Source: Ignavibacteriae bacterium HGW-Ignavibacteriae-4
GTDB lineage: Bacteria > Bacteroidota > Ignavibacteria > Kapaibacteriales > UBA2268
DNA: 48,327 bases
Reading direction: 5' to 3'
Assembly (NCBI GenBank): GCA_002839765.1
Contig: PGYR01000018.1
Span: forward strand, 1-48,327
Shown: piece after piece, positions 42,491-48,327 of the stretch
Layout of the letters: every line of letters begins with the position of its first letter
Position numbering within the stretch: the first letter of the stretch is position 1
The notes under the pieces: generated by a model
Told to the model about the DNA's origin: nothing
The model's input: only the letters and a program-made list of their open reading frames with translations
The model's database searches: none
Translations under genes and position numbers: made by a program

Positions 42491-42894
42491 TTTAATAATT
42501 CTATTTTTACGTCTATAATTCCAGCACGAATCATATCCAATTCTTCGGCTGCTACTCGAGTTAGATCTATAACTCTTCCTGCTACGTAGGGCCCACGATC
42601 GTTTATTCGAACTATAACAGATTTATTATTAGCTAAGTTTGTTACTTTTACCAGACTTCCGAAAGGTAAAGATTTATGAGCTGCTGTGTATTCTCTATTA
42701 CTAAAAGTCTCTCCATTTGAAGTATTTCTTCCCTCGAATTCGGAGCCATAATATGATGCTTTACCATACATTACTGTAACTACTTCGGTATTATTATCCT
42801 CATATTTAGTAGTGTTTGCACTAGTAAACCTAACTGCTGAAGAGCATGAAGTAAAGAGTATAGCTGTTAATATAATTAGTAATGTTCTTTTCAT
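42487..42894 (-). CDS. RlpA-like double-psi beta-barrel lipoprotein
   Basis: 135 residues. A lipoprotein signal with lipobox LFTSC lipidates C17. The DPBB domain covers about 43-135: GKASYYGSEFEGRNTSNGE, EYTAAH73KSLPFGSLVKV, V-I-V-R-I-N-D99-R-G-P and GRVIDLTRVAAEEL. These are the conserved residues of RlpA, a lytic transglycosylase acting on peptidoglycan lacking peptide stems. The SPOR domain found in longer RlpA proteins is absent, so septal targeting by SPOR is unlikely. It overlaps the DUF2141 gene by 4 bp. Confidence 0.9.
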   Translation of the reverse strand: MKRTLLIILTAILFTSCSSAVRFTSANTTKYEDNNTEVVTVMYGKASYYGSEFEGRNTSNGETFSNREYTAAHKSLPFGSLVKVTNLANNKSVIVRINDRGPYVAGRVIDLTRVAAEELDMIRAGIIDVKIELLK

Positions 42895-43068
42895 ATATTT
42901 CTTCTTTTATTAATAAATCATTAGACCGTAATAGTTTTACTTAGCAAGCTACTTAAACCCACCTAATTCCTAACTTAAAAAGGGAGTACCTTACCCTTTT
43001 ATGACAAATATTTCATTAGAGTTTTTAGTAATGCCTATTTTTACAACTTATTTAGTTTAAGCTCCGTT

Positions 43069-43162
43069 CATTGCGAATAATATCTGTTTGCAGATATTGT
43101 GTGGTATTCTCATTTTATACAATTTGATCAATAGATTACCACGCTTCGCTCGCAATTACACT
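43069..43162. repeat. Imperfect inverted-repeat element ('HCEERSD'-type), diverged copy
   Basis: The left arm (43069-43113, CATTGCGAATA...TGTGGTATTCTCA) and the right arm (43133-43162, GATTACCACGC...GCAATTACACTG) are imperfect reverse complements, with the same ATTGCGA...GTGGTA skeleton as the element at 10731-10870. It lies in the 293-bp gap between manC and the RlpA-like gene. A further small hairpin, AATATCTG-TTTG-CAGATATT, lies inside the left arm. Confidence 0.5.
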
Positions 43163-43187
43163 GTTATTAAGAGTTATGGGCGATAAC

Positions 43188-44279
43188 CTACTTTATCATC
43201 TTATTTAATTCTTTAGCTCTTATGTGGTGAATCAAATCTTTCACATTTTCTGATTTGCCTCGACTGCTAATGAATATCGCATTATCGGATTCTATTACTA
43301 TTAGATTATCTACGTCTGTTATAGCTATTAGTTTTTCAGTTGATTTGATCAAACTATTGCTAGTTTTCAGAGCGATTACTTGACCTTTGAGTACGTTATT
43401 GTGCTTATCTTTATCGCAAAGATTGAAATATTCATCCCAAGTACCTAGATCACTCCATCCAAAGTGAGATTTCACTATATATAGTTTTTTTGTTTTCTCT
43501 AATAGACCATTATCTATAGATACAGAGTTTATTTGCTTATAAATATAGCTTCTATTTTCATTAAAATCTTCTGCTCCGATTTTAGCTTCTATTTTCTTGA
43601 TTAACCCTGAAAGCATTGGTAAATACTCACTTATCTCATTTCGTAATGTTTTCATTTTTGCAGAAAATATGCCAGTATTCCAAACAAAATCACCTGACTC
43701 TATAAAGCGGCGAGCGGTGTCTATATCGGGTTTCTCTGCAAATACTTTTGCTTTTCTCAAACCAGCATCATACAATTCATCTTTCTCAATATCATTATCG
43801 GCATACTGTATATATCCTAATTGGCTGTTAGGAAACTCAGGCTCAATCCCTACCGAAACCAATCCATCAGTAGTAATTGCAGCTTGAATTGAATTTTCTA
43901 CCGCGGCTAAATATTCATCTTGATTTTCAATTATATGATCTGATGGAAAGATAGTTACTACATCGTTTTCATCATATTTATGATTAATCATTGCTTGTGC
44001 TAATGCAATAGCAGGAGCTGTGTTACGACCGAATGGCTCAAGTAATATATTCTCTTTTGGTAGAGATTCGATAGTTGATTGTAATAGCTTCTTATACTTT
44101 TTGAAAGTTATGACATATACATCTGCGGGGTCAAAGTATTTACATATCATATTATATGTATCTAACACCATCGGCAAATCCGAAACAAATGAACGAAATT
44201 GCTTTGGATTAATATCCGTACTTTCTGGCCATAATCTGCCTCCGGTACCACCGGCAAGTATAACAGCTATTTTCTTCAT
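43188..44279 (-). CDS. manC: Mannose-1-phosphate guanylyltransferase
   Basis: 363 residues, the single-domain form without a fused phosphomannose isomerase cupin. It makes GDP-mannose from GTP and mannose-1-P for surface polysaccharides. Motifs are the nucleotidyl-transferase signature LAGGTGGRLWP (8-18), PKQF, EPFGRNTAPAIALA (81-94), FPSDH, the LGYI segment, VFAEKPD and FVWNTGIF. The C-terminal left-handed helix region has the SDLGTW motif. It lies 5 bp downstream of hldC and ends the operon. Confidence 0.93.
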   Translation of the reverse strand: MKKIAVILAGGTGGRLWPESTDINPKQFRSFVSDLPMVLDTYNMICKYFDPADVYVITFKKYKKLLQSTIESLPKENILLEPFGRNTAPAIALAQAMINHKYDENDVVTIFPSDHIIENQDEYLAAVENSIQAAITTDGLVSVGIEPEFPNSQLGYIQYADNDIEKDELYDAGLRKAKVFAEKPDIDTARRFIESGDFVWNTGIFSAKMKTLRNEISEYLPMLSGLIKKIEAKIGAEDFNENRSYIYKQINSVSIDNGLLEKTKKLYIVKSHFGWSDLGTWDEYFNLCDKDKHNNVLKGQVIALKTSNSLIKSTEKLIAITDVDNLIVIESDNAIFISSRGKSENVKDLIHHIRAKELNKMIK

Positions 44280-44284
44280 TTACA

Positions 44285-44746
44285 TTACTCGTTTATTTTG
44301 TTTATAATGTTCGTAGTTGATTTTCCATCCACGAATGGAATAATTACAACTTCACCACCATTGTTTTCTACTATATCTTTTCCAACCACATCTTCTTTTT
44401 TGTAATCTCCACCCTTCACCAAAATGTCAGGGACAATTAAAGAAATAATTTCTTGTGGAGTGTCCTCTTCGAAGATAACAACGTAATCTATGCTTTTTAG
44501 TTCCGAAATCACTATTGCTCTGTCCAACTCAAAGTTGATTGGTCGTTTTTCGCCCTTTAAGCGACGTACAGAAGCATCGGAATTTAAGCCAAGGATTAGT
44601 ATGTCTCCTTGCTCTTTCGCTTTCTGTAGGTAAAATACGTGCCCCGAATGTAAGATGTCAAAACAACCATTTGTGAAAACTATGGTTTTTCCGTCACTTT
44701 TTAGCTTTTCCGAAAGCTCTTTTATATTTTTTCTTTCTACTATCAT
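44285..44746 (-). CDS. rfaE2: D-glycero-beta-D-manno-heptose 1-phosphate adenylyltransferase
   Basis: 153 residues, the adenylyltransferase half of HldE as a separate protein (RfaE2/HldC). It makes ADP-heptose, or a related nucleotide heptose, for LPS core. The nucleotidyl-transferase motif FTNGCFDILHSGH has H33-x-x-H36, followed by GLNSDASVRRLKGEKRPI, the RA-VIS motif and DILVKGGDYKKEDVVG. The ATG overlaps the kinase gene's stop by 4 bp. Kinase and transferase split over adjacent genes, instead of fused as in E. coli HldE, is common outside Proteobacteria. Confidence 0.94.
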   Translation of the reverse strand: MIVERKNIKELSEKLKSDGKTIVFTNGCFDILHSGHVFYLQKAKEQGDILILGLNSDASVRRLKGEKRPINFELDRAIVISELKSIDYVVIFEEDTPQEIISLIVPDILVKGGDYKKEDVVGKDIVENNGGEVVIIPFVDGKSTTNIINKINE

Positions 44747-45720
44747 AAATATGATAAGATGTCATCTTTTGTTACTGAAACAATTCCTGGTTCACCGCAT
44801 ACATATCCAGCAGCAATATTTGCTATAGTCGCCGCTTCTGTCATATTTGCTCCACCAGTTTTACATGCCGCTAAAGTTGCGATTACTGTATCGCCTGCCC
44901 CGGACACATCGGAGACTAATCTTGCTTTTGTATCTACGTGATGTATATTACCATTCGCTTCGAATAGCATCATACCCTTATCGCCAAGAGTGAGCAGTAC
45001 GTTATCACAGCTAAGTTTATCTAGTAGCATTTGCCCAGCTATTTTTACATCTTCTTCTGTTTTAATCTCTATTTTTAGGGCTTGTGCTGCTTCCTTCTTA
45101 TTTGGTTTGAATGCAGTAACCCCTTTATATGCAAAGAAGTTAGCAAACTTAGGGTCAGCATATACTTCTATATTATTAGACTTAGCGTACTTCAGAACAT
45201 CTTTTATTAGCTTTGAAGAAATTGCACCTTTGTCATAATCACCGAAAATAATACTTTCTATATCACTATTTTTCTGCAATGTTGAGATAATATGTTTTTC
45301 ACCAGCAGTATTTATTACATCTCGCACTTCCCTATCTAATCTTACTATCTGTTGGTTGTTGCCTATTATACGAGTTTTTACAGTAGTTGGTCTATCACTA
45401 TCTTTATAAAGTCCACTAGGGTCTATTCCCCGTTCTTTGCATATTTGTTCGAACATTTCGGCGCTATTATCATCACCTATTATACCGCAAAGTATTGATT
45501 TTATACCTAGAGAATTAAGATTTGAAGCAACATTTGCAGCTCCTCCTAGGTGAAATGTCTCATGTTCTAGATCTATAACTGGTACTGGAGCTTCGGGTGA
45601 TACACGGGTTACACTACCCCAGAAGTATCTGTCTAGCATTATGTCACCTATGACAGCGATTTTCTTACCAGCGAAGTTTTTGAATATTTCTTTTACTCTA
45701 GTTTTATTTAGATTTTTCAT
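44743..45720 (-). CDS. rfaE1: D-glycero-beta-D-manno-heptose 7-phosphate kinase (PfkB family)
   Basis: 325 residues, the kinase half of HldE. It phosphorylates heptose-7-P to the 1,7-bisphosphate. Ribokinase/PfkB features are IAVIGDIMLDRYFWGSVTRVSPEAPVPVI near the N-terminus, the HLGGAANVASNLNSLG glycine-rich substrate motif, KTRIIGNNQQIVRLDRE, YADPKFAN and the C-terminal catalytic ATP motif VSDVSGAGDTVIA with its Asp base. It overlaps both neighbours by 4 bp in the rmlD-like/hldA/hldC run. GDP-mannose synthesis downstream makes an envelope-sugar operon likely. Confidence 0.94.
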   Translation of the reverse strand: MKNLNKTRVKEIFKNFAGKKIAVIGDIMLDRYFWGSVTRVSPEAPVPVIDLEHETFHLGGAANVASNLNSLGIKSILCGIIGDDNSAEMFEQICKERGIDPSGLYKDSDRPTTVKTRIIGNNQQIVRLDREVRDVINTAGEKHIISTLQKNSDIESIIFGDYDKGAISSKLIKDVLKYAKSNNIEVYADPKFANFFAYKGVTAFKPNKKEAAQALKIEIKTEEDVKIAGQMLLDKLSCDNVLLTLGDKGMMLFEANGNIHHVDTKARLVSDVSGAGDTVIATLAACKTGGANMTEAATIANIAAGYVCGEPGIVSVTKDDILSYL

Positions 45721-46634
45721 TTACTATCTTTACTTAGTTGATGTTTTAGGTTAATAATACCTGTTTCTAAATCGGAAAATTTCATCCCAAGTGATGTTTC
45801 AGCTTTTAAATTGATCAAACCACCTTTCTCTGGTCTAATTGCTTTTTGTTTAAGAGCTGATGATGGAATCTTAGTAATTAGTTTTTTATCGAATCCAAAA
45901 ATTTCTGCTATTAAAATAGCTATTTGGTATCGATTATAATAACCTCTACCTGCAAAATTATAGATTCCCTTTCTTTTCTTTTCAATGATTTTGAATACAC
46001 CTTTGGCAATATCATCTGCCAAAGTTGGATTACACCATTGCCCATCTATTATTTTCAGTGATTTTTCTTCTTTTAGTGCTTCTATAACCCAGCGTATAAA
46101 GTCAGTTTTATTATAAGAACTATTACCATATACTACGTTTGTTCTTATAATTGTGCTATTATTGCTTGCCTCGATTCTTACAGCATTCTCCCCTGCTAAT
46201 TTAGATTTGCCATAATAGCTCAAAGGATTTGGTAAAGCATCTTCTAAATATGGTCCCTTTTTGCCATCGAAAATATAATCAGTGGAGAATGTGATGAGAT
46301 GGAATTTATATTTATTTGCGAATAGAGCTAGTGATTCTGGTAAAATAGCATTCATCTCCATAGCCATTTTCTTATTTACTTCGCATCCATCTACATCTGT
46401 CATTGCGGCTGCATTAACAACTACATCTGGTTTTTCATCTTCTAGGATAAAATCTAATGTTTTCTTCTCACGAATATCGAATGTATATACAGCATCTTGC
46501 TTTCTCTTGTTTATATACTCTGAACCCGAGGAAAGCAGTATAATACTATAATCGGTTTCACGGCACAAGAACTTGTAAGTAGCTTCTGCTACTTTCCCTG
46601 ATGCTCCCGTTATGATTACTTTCTTTCCGATAAT
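45717..46634 (-). CDS. RmlD-like (dTDP-4-dehydrorhamnose reductase family) SDR with non-standard start
   Basis: An extended SDR of the RmlD_sub_bind type: VNAAAMTDVDGCE, AMEMNA, FSTDYIFDGKKGPY, Y-YGKSKLAGE (YxxxK), RTNVVYG and GIYNFAGRGYYNRYQIA. It reduces a nucleotide-linked 4-keto sugar with NAD(P)H or has a related role. The first usable standard start in frame is TTG at 46568, but that would remove the first strand and nucleotide-binding loop (KKVIITGASGKVA), which is clearly encoded just upstream. An in-frame TGA lies at 46643-46641, so a full-length protein must start in the short stretch GGA AGT ATT ATC; ATT at 46634 or ATC at 46631 is implied, with GAGGAAG just upstream. It overlaps hldA by 4 bp. 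Confidence 0.72.
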   Translation of the reverse strand: MIGKKVIITGASGKVAEATYKFLCRETDYSIILLSSGSEYINKRKQDAVYTFDIREKKTLDFILEDEKPDVVVNAAAMTDVDGCEVNKKMAMEMNAILPESLALFANKYKFHLITFSTDYIFDGKKGPYLEDALPNPLSYYGKSKLAGENAVRIEASNNSTIIRTNVVYGNSSYNKTDFIRWVIEALKEEKSLKIIDGQWCNPTLADDIAKGVFKIIEKKRKGIYNFAGRGYYNRYQIAILIAEIFGFDKKLITKIPSSALKQKAIRPEKGGLINLKAETSLGMKFSDLETGIINLKHQLSKDSK

Positions 46635-46644
46635 ACTTCCTCAA

Positions 46645-46660
46645 TGTTTCACGTGAAACA
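46645..46660. promoter_or_regulatory. parS: parS centromere site (ParB binding)
   Basis: The sequence TGTTTCACGTGAAACA is identical to the consensus chromosomal parS site bound by ParB/Spo0J. The palindrome extends to 20 bp (AATGTTTCACGTGAAACATT, 46643-46662), overlapping the last two bases of the mnmG stop region. parS sites cluster near oriC, often by mnmG-rsmG-parAB, so this window is probably close to the origin. Confidence 0.93.
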
Positions 46661-48327
46661 TTATGACTTCAAATATAGTGTTAATATAGACACATCAGTT
46701 GCAGATATACCCGAAATACGAGACGCTTGTCCCAATGATCCAGGTCTTATCTTTGATAGCTTCTCTTTCGCCTCTGTAGAAAGAGAATTAATACCATAAT
46801 AATCCGTGTTATCAGGTATCATTCGATTCTCATTCTTTAAGAAGTGGTCTATCTCCGTCATCTGTCTTTTTATATATCCTTCGTACTTTATTTCCGTTTC
46901 TAGTTTATGTGTCAATTCGCTTGAGCGACTAACTGTTCTTAGATTCTTATATAATCCAGTAGCGCTATCTAGTACTCCAGACATTCTTGTTCTTGATCGT
47001 TTAGTAAGCTGATAAATATCAGTTGAGAAATGTATTTCTGATTCATTAACAGATAACAGATACTCATTCACTTCATCAGGTGTAACTTTCAATTCTTTTG
47101 ATTCTTCATAAGCAGCATCAACTATACTTTGTTTCTTATTGATTTCGTCCATTCTTCTATCAGAAACAAGACCAATTCTGTGCCCATATTTCGCGAGACG
47201 TATTTCAGCATTGTCTTGTCGAAGTAATAATCTATACTCTGCAAGAGAAGTGAAGATTCTATATGGTTCATTTGTACTTTTGTTGACCAAATCGTCTATA
47301 AGAACTCCAATATATGCTTCAGAGCGTTTCAGAACTAATGGCTCTTCCCCTTTTATCTTTAATCCAGCGTTTACCCCAGCCATGAAACCTTGAACAGCGG
47401 CTTCTTCATATCCTGAAGTTCCGTTTATTTGTCCTGCGAAGTATAATCCTGCTACAGCTTTTGTCTCTAATGTGAAACGTAATTGGTATGGGAAAAAGAA
47501 ATCATATTCGACAGCATATCCTGGGACGGTAATATTTGCGTTTTCTAATCCAGGTATAGTAACGATTGCTCTTTTCTGAATATCTAGAGGTAAACTAGTA
47601 GAGTATCCGTTAACATAGACAGAGTTTGTATTCAACCCTTCGGGTTCTAATAGAATCTTATGACTTTTGCGCTCTGCAAATCTAAATATCTTATCCTCAA
47701 TTGAAGGACAATAACGTGGACCAGCGCCCGTAATATTACCTGTAAACATAGGTGATTGATCAAATCCTTCTTCTAATATACTATGAGTAGTCTCATTCGT
47801 ATCTGATTGATGGCAGACCATCACATTACGTACTGCTGATGATCTATGCGAAAATGGAACAGGCTCTCTATCAATATCAGCAACTGAAAGTTGAGAATAG
47901 TCAATACTTCTAGAATCAACTCTAGGTGGTGTACCCGTCTTGAGTCTTCCTCTTTCGAATCCATAGTGATTGAGCATATCAGATATCTTATCGGAAGTAT
48001 CCTCACCAATTCTTCCACCTTTGGTCTGTACTAGTCCAGTATGCATTACTGCTTTTAGAAAAGTACCCGCACATAAAACAATGGCTTTACATTCTAATAT
48101 ACTACCATCTTCAGTTCTTAAACCAACAACTGAATCATTCTCTATTAATATCTCAGTTGCTTTAGCTTTGATAAGGCTAAGATTTGTAATATTTCTAAGC
48201 GTTTCATTTACGTAAAGGGGATAAAGGTCTTTGTCTATCTGGCAACGAGGTGACCAAACAGCTGGTCCTTTGGACGTGTTCAGCATCTTAAAAGAAATAC
48301 CTGCTTTATCAGCTAAGTATGGCATTT
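46661..48327 (-). CDS. mnmG: tRNA uridine-5-carboxymethylaminomethyl modification enzyme MnmG (N-terminus outside window)
   Basis: With MnmE, MnmG (GidA) installs the cmnm5 group on wobble U34 of several tRNAs, using FAD and a folate-derived carbon. 555 codons are visible out of about 620-630. The N-terminal FAD-binding GxGxxG and about the first 70 residues lie beyond the window, and the Met at 48325 is internal ([19 protein letters not shown] follows). Visible signatures are [81 protein letters not shown] and C-terminal YEGYIKRQ. Its TAA stop abuts a parS site. Confidence 0.97.
   Translation of the reverse strand, partial: MPYLADKAGISFKMLNTSKGPAVWSPRCQIDKDLYPLYVNETLRNITNLSLIKAKATEILIENDSVVGLRTEDGSILECKAIVLCAGTFLKAVMHTGLVQTKGGRIGEDTSDKISDMLNHYGFERGRLKTGTPPRVDSRSIDYSQLSVADIDREPVPFSHRSSAVRNVMVCHQSDTNETTHSILEEGFDQSPMFTGNITGAGPRYCPSIEDKIFRFAERKSHKILLEPEGLNTNSVYVNGYSTSLPLDIQKRAIVTIPGLENANITVPGYAVEYDFFFPYQLRFTLETKAVAGLYFAGQINGTSGYEEAAVQGFMAGVNAGLKIKGEEPLVLKRSEAYIGVLIDDLVNKSTNEPYRIFTSLAEYRLLLRQDNAEIRLAKYGHRIGLVSDRRMDEINKKQSIVDAAYEESKELKVTPDEVNEYLLSVNESEIHFSTDIYQLTKRSRTRMSGVLDSATGLYKNLRTVSRSSELTHKLETEIKYEGYIKRQMTEIDHFLKNENRMIPDNTDYYGINSLSTEAKEKLSKIRPGSLGQASRISGISATDVSILTLYLKS

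Overview
The window looks like chromosomal DNA of an AT-rich member of the Bacteroidota/Chlorobiota (FCB) group. Support: two secreted proteins end in type IX secretion (Por) sorting domains; many exported proteins have lipoprotein or '...FAQ' signal peptides; candidate promoters fit the Bacteroidota -7 form TAnnTTTG; a CzcA-TolC fusion with a DUF6660 partner is typical of Bacteroidota; and gene borders carry the palindromic 'filler' repeats common in these genomes. I cannot place it to genus. An Ignavibacteria/Kapabacteria-like lineage is plausible but unproven.

Layout. 1-2.2 kb: the end of an unknown gene and an exported SxxK serine hydrolase. 2.2-7.0 kb: a tight plus-strand run dnaX-bcp-tatD::outer-membrane-protein-Nramp. 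7.0-9.0 kb: a START-like protein and a GT39-like membrane glycosyltransferase. 9.0-11.8 kb: alkB-anmK, a repeat, then tfoX-like and flavodoxin-like genes. 11.9-15.8 kb: a 1288-residue Asp-box T9SS protein. 15.8-16.4 kb: a patch of several palindromic repeat families. 16.4-20.8 kb: an AT-rich accessory block with an SF1 helicase-nuclease and a three-gene toxin-antitoxin-chaperone (TAC) unit. 20.8-23.8 kb: acetoacetyl-CoA synthetase and a TraB/GumN lipoprotein. 24-30.2 kb: a heavy-metal RND efflux locus. 30.6-33.1 kb: an SDR gene and uvrC. 33.1-36.7 kb: a CopD-like protein, a small membrane protein and an M36 fungalysin-like T9SS protease. 37.1 kb: tRNA-Pro(TGG). 37.3-41.9 kb: a DtxR-type regulator, an HD protein, small two-helix membrane proteins and two exported proteins, one with a thioredoxin domain. 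42-43 kb: DUF2141 and RlpA-like genes. 43.2-46.6 kb: manC-hldC-hldA-rmlD-like envelope sugar operon. 46.6-48.3 kb: a perfect parS site touching the stop codon of mnmG, which runs off the window.

The most interesting part is 16.4-20.8 kb. The toxin (RelE/HigB-like), the antitoxin (XRE/HigA-like with a long tail after the HTH) and a SecB-like chaperone overlap in the same order as the mycobacterial HigB1-HigA1-Rv1957 TAC module. They appear to have their own promoter and palindromic operator. Directly upstream is a helicase fused to a DUF559/Vsr-like nuclease whose GTG start overlaps the stop of acetoacetyl-CoA synthetase, exactly where base composition drops sharply. I read this as a recently acquired defence cassette that uses a housekeeping promoter. 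Other points are a TatD DNase fused in frame to a signal-peptide-bearing outer-membrane protein, a DnaX without its zinc-binding cysteines, an Nramp relative without the TM1 metal ligands, and an RmlD-like gene beside parS that seems to need an ATT or ATC start.
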